From Hyphomicrobiaceae bacterium (GTDB lineage: Bacteria; Pseudomonadota; Alphaproteobacteria; Rhizobiales; Hyphomicrobiaceae): a stretch of DNA of 64,000 nucleotides. Both the position numbers and the translations under genes were made by a program. The notes under the pieces are model-generated. The model made no database searches, was not told the DNA's origin, and saw only the letters and a program-made list of their open reading frames with translations. Positions 58,087 to 64,000 of the stretch are shown one piece after another (position 1 is the stretch's first letter; each line of letters opens with the position of its first letter). The stretch covers positions 124,001-188,000 of the forward strand of contig JAGRKV010000034.1 of NCBI GenBank assembly GCA_020442165.1. Direction: 5' to 3'.

Positions 58087-58101
58087 GTTCGCGAGGTGTT
58101 C
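58087..58101 (-). promoter_or_regulatory. alphaproteobacterial SOS box upstream of lexA
   Basis: GTTC (58087-58090), 7 bp, GTTC (58098-58101), the direct-repeat LexA site of Alphaproteobacteria read on the plus strand (GAAC-N7-GAAC on the minus). It is 111 bp before the lexA start and downstream of the moeA stop, so it controls lexA itself. Confidence 0.85.
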
Positions 58102-58133
58102 CGCAAGTGTAATCTGCAACTGTGCGGAAATTG

Positions 58134-59327
58134 CTAAAAGTCGAGTGGCAGGACTTGGACCTGTGTGCCCTCTGCCAGAGCAGGTGAGCCTGCCGGCCGG
58201 ACGATCAGGCAGTCGGCGCGTGCCAGCGGCGCAATGAGTGAGCTGTCTTGGTTCTCGATGGGTGTGACCCGGCCATCACCACCGATTCTGGCGCGCATGT
58301 AGTGCGTGCGCGGTCCGTTGGCCGATAGGGCGTGGGCGACCGGTGCTGTCCCTGAATGGGCGCTGGCGTCCGTGTGGCCGAGCATTCTGGCGATCAGTGG
58401 CACGGCGAAGACCCTGGTGCAGATCATGGACGAGACCGGGTTGCCGGGCAGTCCAAGGACAAGCTGGCTGTCGCGATGGCCAAAGATCATCGGCTTTCCC
58501 GGGCGCATAGCGATTTTCCAGAAGTCGAGTTCGACGCCGCGTGCCTTCAGTGCCGGGATGACCAAATCGTGGTCGCCAACGGAGGCGCCGCCAATCGTGA
58601 GCAGGATGTCGGCATCGGCGGCGGTTGCAATCTTTTCGTCGAGGTCGGCGAGGGTGTCGCGGGCTATGCCGAGAAGGACGGGCTCGGCGCCGAATGCGGC
58701 CAGCATGGTGGCGAGACCGTAGGGATTGGATGAGATGATCTGGTCGGGGCGCGGCTTGTCTCCCGGCATGACGAGTTCATCGCCGGTGGCAAGTATTGCG
58801 ACCTTGGGCCGGCGAGCGCATGGCACAGTGGCATGGCCCATTGCGGCGGCGAGCAGGATGTCGCGGGACGTAAGACGCATGCCTCGGGTGAGGGCTGCTT
58901 CGCCCTTGCGAAAATCCCTTCCCTTTGGCCGGATGTGTTCAGGGTCGGGTGAGCCCTCGACAACGGTGATGTGTTCTCCGTCGGCTTTGACGTTTTCCTG
59001 GATGACGATTGCGCCAGCGCCCGCAGGGACCGGGGCGCCAGTGAAGATCCGCACCGTTTCGCCTTTGCCGATGGTGCCGCTGAAAGCATGCCCGGCAGCG
59101 GACTCGCCGATCAGTTTCAATGTCGCGGGTAGGGTTGCGACGTCGGCTGGGCGGACTGCGTAGCCATCCATGGCGGAGGCATCGAACGGCGGTTGGGTCA
59201 GTTGAGCGATGACATCGGATGCCAGCACTCTTGCCGCTGCTTGAAGGAGTGGAACATCTTCGCCGGACATCGGCTGCGCGGCGGCAAGGATCCGCTCCAG
59301 GGCGTCTTCGACGGGGAGCAGGGCCAT
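58134..59327 (-). CDS. moeA: molybdopterin molybdenumtransferase
   Basis: 397 residues from ATG 59327 ([14 protein letters not shown]). Inserts molybdenum into adenylated molybdopterin. [14 protein letters not shown] near 62-75, [29 protein letters not shown], the MoeA/MogA domain [16 protein letters not shown] and [17 protein letters not shown]. One nucleotide separates its start from the moaC stop. Confidence 0.95.
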   Translation of the reverse strand: MALLPVEDALERILAAAQPMSGEDVPLLQAAARVLASDVIAQLTQPPFDASAMDGYAVRPADVATLPATLKLIGESAAGHAFSGTIGKGETVRIFTGAPVPAGAGAIVIQENVKADGEHITVVEGSPDPEHIRPKGRDFRKGEAALTRGMRLTSRDILLAAAMGHATVPCARRPKVAILATGDELVMPGDKPRPDQIISSNPYGLATMLAAFGAEPVLLGIARDTLADLDEKIATAADADILLTIGGASVGDHDLVIPALKARGVELDFWKIAMRPGKPMIFGHRDSQLVLGLPGNPVSSMICTRVFAVPLIARMLGHTDASAHSGTAPVAHALSANGPRTHYMRARIGGDGRVTPIENQDSSLIAPLARADCLIVRPAGSPALAEGTQVQVLPLDF

Positions 59328-59328
59328 C

Positions 59329-59868
59329 TCAGCTTTTTGCCTTCTTGGCAGGCGTTGGGGTGGCACTGCCTTCCGCCGCCAGCCAGTGGCCCGAGCGGCC
59401 ACCCTGTTTTTCGACCAGCCGGATGTTCTGGAACGTCATTGCCTTGTCGACGGCCTTCAGCATGTCATAGATCGTCAGGCAGGCGACCGAGACCGCAGTC
59501 AATGCTTCCATCTCGACGCCGGTCTGGCCGGACACCTTTACCTCGGCGGTGACATGCAACCCGGAAGGGTTGCTGCTCTTCTCGAAATCGACGGTCGCCT
59601 TGGTGATGGGCAAGGGGTGGCACAGCGGAATGAGATCGGATGTCTTCTTGGCCGCCATGATGCCGGCGATGCGAGCGGTGGCGAGTACATCGCCCTTTTT
59701 CGCCGTTCCGGTTTCGATCAGCGCCAGCGTTTCTCCGGCCATTGAAACGAAGCCTTCAGCGCGCGCCACCCGATGGGTCACGTCCTTAGCCGAGACGTCG
59801 ACCATGTTGGCCTCGCCCTTTTCGTTGATGTGCGAAAGGCGCTGGGTGAGGGAAGTGGATTTGGGCAT
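59329..59868 (-). CDS. moaC: cyclic pyranopterin monophosphate synthase
   Basis: 179 residues; with MoaA makes cyclic pyranopterin phosphate in molybdenum cofactor synthesis. [16 protein letters not shown] (catalytic His/Lys region), [29 protein letters not shown] and an extended C-terminal Lys/Ala-rich tail. Start [11 protein letters not shown]. In Hyphomicrobiales trpC normally precedes moaC directly; here a 2-kb accessory insert lies between. Confidence 0.96.
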   Translation of the reverse strand: MPKSTSLTQRLSHINEKGEANMVDVSAKDVTHRVARAEGFVSMAGETLALIETGTAKKGDVLATARIAGIMAAKKTSDLIPLCHPLPITKATVDFEKSSNPSGLHVTAEVKVSGQTGVEMEALTAVSVACLTIYDMLKAVDKAMTFQNIRLVEKQGGRSGHWLAAEGSATPTPAKKAKS

Positions 59869-60099
59869 AGGGTGGCGGGCTTCTTTCGATTGCCGTAGCT
59901 GGTTGCCAGCCTGCTTTTCTGGCGTCTTCGAGGGGGACTATATCAAGCTTGGCGGCTCACAGGCAAAGGATTGGGAGGGCAGGGGCGTTAATGCGCTTGG
60001 CAATTTGACATGGGGGGCGGGGCGTATCCTGGTTTGAAAGTGGATTTGGTCCATGTCACGACGGACGGCATCCATCGATGCGGCAGGATGGCAATTCGT

Positions 60100-60128
60100 T
60101 TGACATACTGCTGGGTTAGATACAAAAT
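60100..60128 (+). promoter_or_regulatory. candidate sigma-70 promoter
   Basis: TTGACA (60100-60105) is a perfect -35. A -10 of CAAAAT (60123-60128) at 17 bp, or TACAAA (60121-60126) at 15 bp, overlaps the first operator, so a protein bound there would block it. Confidence 0.5.
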
Positions 60129-60146
60129 CATGAAAGTGTATCTAAC
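60115..60146 (+). promoter_or_regulatory. palindromic operator 1
   Basis: GTTAGATAC (60115-60123), 14 bp, GTATCTAAC (60138-60146), a perfect 9-bp inverted repeat. It spans the candidate -10 and start of transcription. Confidence 0.7.
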
Positions 60147-60206
60147 TGGCAACTCTGCTAATAGATGCCGAGGCTGTCGGGCCTCCAGCCGCAAGATGGC
60201 TGTGCG

Positions 60207-60238
60207 GTTAGATACATAATATGGAATGTGTATATAAC
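60207..60238 (+). promoter_or_regulatory. palindromic operator 2, at the start codon
   Basis: GTTAGATAC (60207-60215), 14 bp, GTATATAAC (60230-60238): the same left arm and spacing as operator 1 with one mismatch on the right. 92 bp apart from operator 1 (near nine helical turns) and ends one base before the ATG at 60240. As RNA it would fold over the ribosome binding region. Confidence 0.7.
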
Positions 60239-60239
60239 C

Positions 60240-61238
60240 ATGAGAAAGATCCCGCTCAACCTGCTGACGCTTTATGCGGATCTGCTGCAAAACGTCGGTC
60301 TTGACGAAATTCCGGAAGGCTCGATCACGATCCGGACGGTGAAGACGATCAAGTACGTCTACCTGACGGAGAAGGTCACGCGCCGGCAGATCAACCTAGG
60401 CCGCGCCGACAACCCGGACGTCATGGAACGGGCCGAAGTCATCCGGCACAAGACGGAAGCTTCAAAATCGCTGCGCGCGACCGTTACGGCGCTCAAGAAT
60501 GCGAAAATTCCAGCTCCCTCCCTGCCTCTCGGGCGGGTTCTGCAGGCTATTGCATCGGCTGGGCTGTTCAACAGAGGCATCATTCTGGTCGGCACGGCCG
60601 CCTATCAGACCTACTCCTGCATCCTGGGTTACTATCTTCCCGGATCGGCAATCATGACGAACGATGCCGACCTTCTGGCGGCGTCGTTCGTTGCCGGTGA
60701 GGATGCGTTGGATCTGGAGGAAATCCTGCAACGCGCCGATCCGACATTCAAAGCTCAGATGAGCAGAAACGATACGCTGCCGAAGGTTTTCAGGGCCAGC
60801 AACGCATTCCAGGTCGATGTGTTGACGAGGTACGGTCGCGGGCGAACAAGCCCGGTTCCGATCAAGGGGCTCGGGTGTGCGGCTGAAGCCTTGACGTTCA
60901 TGGAGTATCTTGCGGAGGATCCAATCGACGCGGTGGCACTCTATGGCACAGGCGTTCCGGTCAAGGTGCCGCGGCCACTTCGCTACGCCATCCACAAGCT
61001 CCTGATCGCACAAGAACGGTCGGGCAGGCATGTGCCCAAGAAGGCGAAGGATCTGCTGCAGGCCAAGGATATCATCGGCGCCTATCAAGACGATAATCCC
61101 GAAGAGCTGGAGGATGAACTCGCAGCGGCCCGCAACCGGGGGCGGGCCTGGAAGAAGAACATCAATGCTTCGCTGAACGAAATCGGCCTGACTGAAAGGC
61201 AGCAGAGGCAGGCGCCTTCAACCCAGCGGAAGCGATAA
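60240..61238 (+). CDS. nucleotidyltransferase-fold protein (GSU2403-like)
   Basis: 332 residues. A basic N-terminal part (IRTVKTIKYVYLTE, about 31-45) of unknown role is followed by an NTase core: ILVGTAAYQTYSC (115-127, the hG[GS]-like strand), TNDADLLAAS with Asp142 and Asp144, and FQVDVLT with the third acidic residue Asp193. C-terminal part helical and Lys-rich with HVPKKAKDLLQAKDIIGAY, ending in QRKR. It resembles GSU2403-family proteins of the MNT superfamily, as far as I recall; whether it is toxin-like, a tRNA modifier or something else is unknown. ATG 60240 follows operator 2. Confidence 0.75.
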   Translation: MRKIPLNLLTLYADLLQNVGLDEIPEGSITIRTVKTIKYVYLTEKVTRRQINLGRADNPDVMERAEVIRHKTEASKSLRATVTALKNAKIPAPSLPLGRVLQAIASAGLFNRGIILVGTAAYQTYSCILGYYLPGSAIMTNDADLLAASFVAGEDALDLEEILQRADPTFKAQMSRNDTLPKVFRASNAFQVDVLTRYGRGRTSPVPIKGLGCAAEALTFMEYLAEDPIDAVALYGTGVPVKVPRPLRYAIHKLLIAQERSGRHVPKKAKDLLQAKDIIGAYQDDNPEELEDELAAARNRGRAWKKNINASLNEIGLTERQQRQAPSTQRKR

Positions 61239-61366
61239 CAATTTGACGGAAACCAAGATTTCAAACGGCGCCGCTGCCCAGCCGGCTCCCGGTCTCAATG
61301 CCGGCATTTTTGCGCTATTGTGTATCCGGGCATTGTCTCATGCGTGTCCATGAGGCGGCACCCGTC

Positions 61367-61473
61367 TTCTAGAGCGCGTTCATCTTCGATGGAATCGGGA
61401 ACGCGCTCAATCCTTTCGTTATGGGCATGTTTTTCACGCTGAACCGATGCTCACTTCAGCTAAACATGCCCTA
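61367..61473. repeat. dispersed two-hairpin repeat, copy C (best preserved)
   Basis: About 107 bp. Hairpin 1: AGAGCGCGTTC (61370-61380) with GGGAACGCGCTC (61397-61408). Hairpin 2: GGGCATGTTTTTCACGCTGAA (61423 onward) with TTCAGCTAAACATGCCC (61455-61471). Bounded by CTAG on both sides (61369, 61470), a hint of a mobile unit or target duplication. It lies 20 bp before the small exported protein gene. Confidence 0.8.
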
Positions 61474-61492
61474 GTGTGCTTGCGAGGTTGTC

Positions 61493-61831
61493 ATGACTGC
61501 GATCGCCCGTTGCTCCATTCTTGCCGCCGCTTCGGTCTGCGTTGCGGGTGCCTGTATTCTCGTGGCATCTCCCGCCAACGCAGCCGACCGTGCGGGCTAC
61601 CTTGCGGCATGCGAGAAGGAGCGTGGTGCGGAAGCGAAATCGAAGTGTGCGTGCGTTGCCGACAAGGTGGATGGCGCCTTCAAGGACAAGGCTCTCGGGT
61701 TCGCCTACCAGTCGCTGTCGCAACCCATCGGCGAACTCGTCAATACCGACTCCGGGCTCAGCGAGAAGGAGGAGGACGAGATCGTCGACAAGACCTTCGC
61801 CTTCATGAAGGCGTGCGGGCTGGTGAAGTGA
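61493..61831 (+). CDS. small exported four-cysteine protein
   Basis: 112 residues; signal peptide about 1-31 (SILAAASVCVAGACILVASPANA). The mature protein is helical and acidic with Cys40, Cys52, Cys54 and Cys108, the central CAC pair in KSKCACVADKVDG, and ends MKACGLVK. No family recognised with confidence. The ATG follows a repeat copy; the gene points toward the convergent trpC. Confidence 0.7.
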   Translation: MTAIARCSILAAASVCVAGACILVASPANAADRAGYLAACEKERGAEAKSKCACVADKVDGAFKDKALGFAYQSLSQPIGELVNTDSGLSEKEEDEIVDKTFAFMKACGLVK

Positions 61832-61836
61832 ATTGA

Positions 61837-61852
61837 GCGCAGGCGCCTGCGC
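61837..61852. terminator. perfect palindrome between convergent genes
   Basis: GCGCAGGC followed by GCCTGCGC, a perfect 16-bp palindrome between the stop of the exported protein and the stop of trpC. It could stall convergent transcription; no T-run on either side. Confidence 0.4.
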
Positions 61853-61864
61853 CGGGGTGAGCGT

Positions 61865-62659
61865 TCATCCCTTCGCCAGCAGCACCTGCGTCGCTGCCGT
61901 CACGTCCTGCTGGCGCATCAGGCTTTCGCCGACCAAGAAGGTGTTGACGCCGACCTTGTTCAGCTGCGCGATGTGGGCGGGCGTGAAGATGCCGCTCTCG
62001 CCGATGACGATGCGGTCCTTGGGCACGCGCGGGGCCAGTCGCTCGGTCGTCTCCAGCGTCGTCTCGAACGTCTTCAGATTGCGGTTGTTGATGCCGATGA
62101 GGCGGCAGGGCAGGGCCAATGCACGGTCCAGCTCTGCATCGTCGTGGACCTCGACAATAGCATCCATGCCCCAGTCGGCGGCGGCACTCGCGAGATCGCG
62201 GGCTGTGGCATCATCCACCTCTGCCATGATGATGAGGATGCAGTCGGCACCCCAGGCGCGGGCCTCCACGACCTGATAGGTGTCGATCATGAAGTCCTTG
62301 CGCAACACCGGCAGGGATACTGCCTTGCGCGCGGCCTTGAGATACTCGGGCGCGCCCTGGAAGGATGGCGTGTCGGTGAGGATCGACAGGCACGTCGCGC
62401 CGCCCGACTCATAGGCCTTTGCAAGCGCGGGTGGATCGAAGTCGGCGCGGATCAGGCCCTTCGACGGTGAAGCCTTCTTGATTTCGGCAATAAGCGCGGT
62501 CTCACCGTTGGCGAGTTTTGCTGCGATGGCGCCGGCGAACGGCCGGACCTTGGGTGCGGAGCGTGCATACTCCGCCATTACCTGCAAAGGGTTGGCGTCC
62601 TTGGCGCGCGCCACTTCCTCGCGCTTGTAGGCGGTGATCTTGTCCAGGATGTCGCTCAT
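61865..62659 (-). CDS. trpC: indole-3-glycerol-phosphate synthase
   Basis: 264 residues, TIM barrel; fourth step of tryptophan synthesis. [52 protein letters not shown] and [11 protein letters not shown] contain the catalytic Lys/Glu/Asn residues. TrpF is not fused. Start 11 nt after the trpD stop. Confidence 0.97.
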   Translation of the reverse strand: MSDILDKITAYKREEVARAKDANPLQVMAEYARSAPKVRPFAGAIAAKLANGETALIAEIKKASPSKGLIRADFDPPALAKAYESGGATCLSILTDTPSFQGAPEYLKAARKAVSLPVLRKDFMIDTYQVVEARAWGADCILIIMAEVDDATARDLASAAADWGMDAIVEVHDDAELDRALALPCRLIGINNRNLKTFETTLETTERLAPRVPKDRIVIGESGIFTPAHIAQLNKVGVNTFLVGESLMRQQDVTAATQVLLAKG

Positions 62660-62670
62660 GGGTGCTTTCG

Positions 62671-63696
62671 TCAGGCTCCCTCGTTGGTCGCGGCAATGAG
62701 CCTGTCAAGCGCGGTCATCGCCGCGCCGCTATCGATGGCGCGTGCGGCGCGTTCGACGCCGTCGGCGAGGTTTGCCGCCTTGCCCGCGACGATGAGGGCT
62801 GCCGCCGCATTCAGCAGAACAATGTCGCGGAAGGGTCCGGGCTCGCCCTGGAGAACCACGCGGATGGCCTCGGCATTGGCCTTGGCATCGCCGCCCTTCA
62901 GGTCGGCAAGCTTCGCGCGCGAAAGCCCCGCGTCCTCCGGCATAACTTCGAACACCGCGACTTCGCCATTGGCCAGTTCCGCCACCGTGCTCACGCCCGT
63001 GGTCGTCAGTTCATCCATGCCGTCGGAGCCATGCACGATCCAGACGTGTTCGGCGCCAAGGTTCTTCATGACATCAGCGACCGGCTCGACCCACTTCTTG
63101 TCGAAGACACCGATAACCTGGCGCTTGACGCCGCCGGGATTGCACAGCGGTCCCAGCAGATTGAAGATGGTGCGGATCCCCAGTTCTGCACGCACCGGTG
63201 CCCATTGCCTCATGGCGGGATGATGGATCGGCGCCCACATGAATCCAACGCCAGCGCTGGCGATGGAACGGGCCACGACATCGGGACCGACGTCGACCTT
63301 GACGCCCAGTGCGGTCAGAACGTCGGATGCCCCAGAGAGTGAGGAGACGGAGCGGTTGCCGTGCTTGGCGACTTTCACGCCGGCTCCGGCTGTGACAATC
63401 GCAGCGCAGGTTGATACGTTATAGGTGCCGTGACTATCTCCGCCCGTGCCGACGATGTCGACCGCATCGGCCGGGGCATTGACGGTCAACATCCGCGCGC
63501 GCAGCAGGCGGGCAGCGCCAGTGATTTCCTCGACCGTTTCGCCGCGCACGCGCAGCGCCATCAGGAAGGCGCCCATCTGCACAGGTGTTGCGGCACCCGA
63601 CGACATCATGTCGAGCGCGGTCTCTATTTCGTCCTCGCCAAGCGTGGCGCCGGTCGAAACCTTCTGGATGATGCGCTTCAGTTCCGGCGCGGTCAT
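62671..63696 (-). CDS. trpD: anthranilate phosphoribosyltransferase
   Basis: 341 residues; joins anthranilate and [21 protein letters not shown] (PRPP loop), [53 protein letters not shown] in parts and [17 protein letters not shown]. Normal length, stand-alone. 31 nt after trpG. Confidence 0.97.
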   Translation of the reverse strand: MTAPELKRIIQKVSTGATLGEDEIETALDMMSSGAATPVQMGAFLMALRVRGETVEEITGAARLLRARMLTVNAPADAVDIVGTGGDSHGTYNVSTCAAIVTAGAGVKVAKHGNRSVSSLSGASDVLTALGVKVDVGPDVVARSIASAGVGFMWAPIHHPAMRQWAPVRAELGIRTIFNLLGPLCNPGGVKRQVIGVFDKKWVEPVADVMKNLGAEHVWIVHGSDGMDELTTTGVSTVAELANGEVAVFEVMPEDAGLSRAKLADLKGGDAKANAEAIRVVLQGEPGPFRDIVLLNAAAALIVAGKAANLADGVERAARAIDSGAAMTALDRLIAATNEGA

Positions 63697-63727
63697 GCTT
63701 GCTCTCTATCGTCCGTGCATCCAACCG

Positions 63728-64000
63728 TCAGGCGGCACTCTTGGGGCGGCCTGCCGGAATGACTTCGCGCTTTGGCGTGATGCCCGCCAGTTCGAGAAAA
63801 TTGGCCAACAGCGCGTGACCATATTCGGAGGCGATGCTTTCAGGGTGGAACTGCACACCATGCACGGGATGGGTCTTGTGCTGCAGGCCCATGATGAGCC
63901 CGTCATCCGTCTCGGCGGTGATCTCCAGGCAATCGGGGAGGGTCGCGCGTTCGACAATCAACGAATGGTAGCGCGTGATCTCGAATTTCTGCGGCAAACC
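63728..64000 (-). CDS. trpG: anthranilate synthase component II, C-terminal part (partial)
   Basis: Open to the window edge on the minus strand; about 91 codons visible. The glutamine amidotransferase catalytic His and Glu are in [15 protein letters not shown] and the C terminus is [14 protein letters not shown]. The 5' part with the nucleophile Cys lies beyond position 64000. Confidence 0.95.
   Translation of the reverse strand, partial: GLPQKFEITRYHSLIVERATLPDCLEITAETDDGLIMGLQHKTHPVHGVQFHPESIASEYGHALLANFLELAGITPKREVIPAGRPKSAA

Larger units (their letters stand above)
59869..60239. other. regulatory region upstream of the accessory nucleotidyltransferase gene
   Basis: 371 bp. The first part (to about 60060) shows nothing I can assign. 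The second holds a near-consensus -35 and two 32-bp palindromes (listed separately) and is notably AT-richer than its surroundings, a sign of foreign origin. Confidence 0.6.

Overview
This window is a GC-rich chromosomal segment of an alphaproteobacterium, most likely order Hyphomicrobiales (Rhizobiales). The evidence is gene order: nuoF-N/birA/RNase J/epimerase/DUF1467/proS/lolCD/dnaE, then rpsB-tsf-pyrH-frr-uppS-cdsA-dxr-rseP-bamA-lpxD-fabZ-lpxA-lpxI-lpxB, then gltA/gltX/comEC/lexA/moeA/moaC/trpC/trpD/trpG. A Hyphomicrobium-like genus is a guess from gene content.

Region by region. 1-11.8 kb is the 3' part of the complex I (nuo) operon, from the last codons of nuoE to nuoN, with three small hydrophobic ORFs between nuoE/F, nuoH/I and nuoJ/K. 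11.8-15.3 kb holds birA, an RNase J gene, methylmalonyl-CoA epimerase and a DUF1467 membrane protein. 15.3-17.0 kb is a gene-poor accessory gap with a possible small RNA, a strong terminator and an orphan exported protein. It precedes a prolyl-tRNA synthetase of the archaeal/eukaryotic type. lolC-lolD follow, then a variable stretch (spermidine-synthase-like membrane protein, exported methyltransferase-like protein, two tandem paralogous four-cysteine exported microproteins) before dnaE. An L,D-transpeptidase and a polyprenyl glycosylphosphotransferase separate dnaE from the translation and envelope block at 30.6-46.8 kb.

46.8-51.3 kb is an accessory cassette between lpxB and gltA: an exported Gly/Arg-rich protein, a complete bufferin-type copper-RiPP locus (precursor, DUF692 enzyme, DUF2063 partner) and, divergently, an ECF sigma factor with its NrsF-like membrane anti-sigma. 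A matched promoter pair (GTAACG-N16-CGNA) in the divergent region suggests that the sigma factor drives both itself and the precursor. 51.3-64.0 kb is core again (gltA, gltX, comEC, lexA with a textbook GTTC-N7-GTTC SOS box, moeA, moaC, trpC, trpD, partial trpG). It is interrupted between moaC and trpC by an accessory nucleotidyltransferase-fold gene preceded by twin 32-bp palindromic operators, and by a small exported protein.

The observations most worth a second look are: the sigF/nrsF-bufABC module with its shared promoter; LpxI carrying a second, degenerate copy of its C-terminal domain; the twin operators before the nucleotidyltransferase gene; the non-orthologous proS at its usual locus; the tandem four-cysteine microproteins; and a roughly 105-bp two-hairpin repeat present three times.
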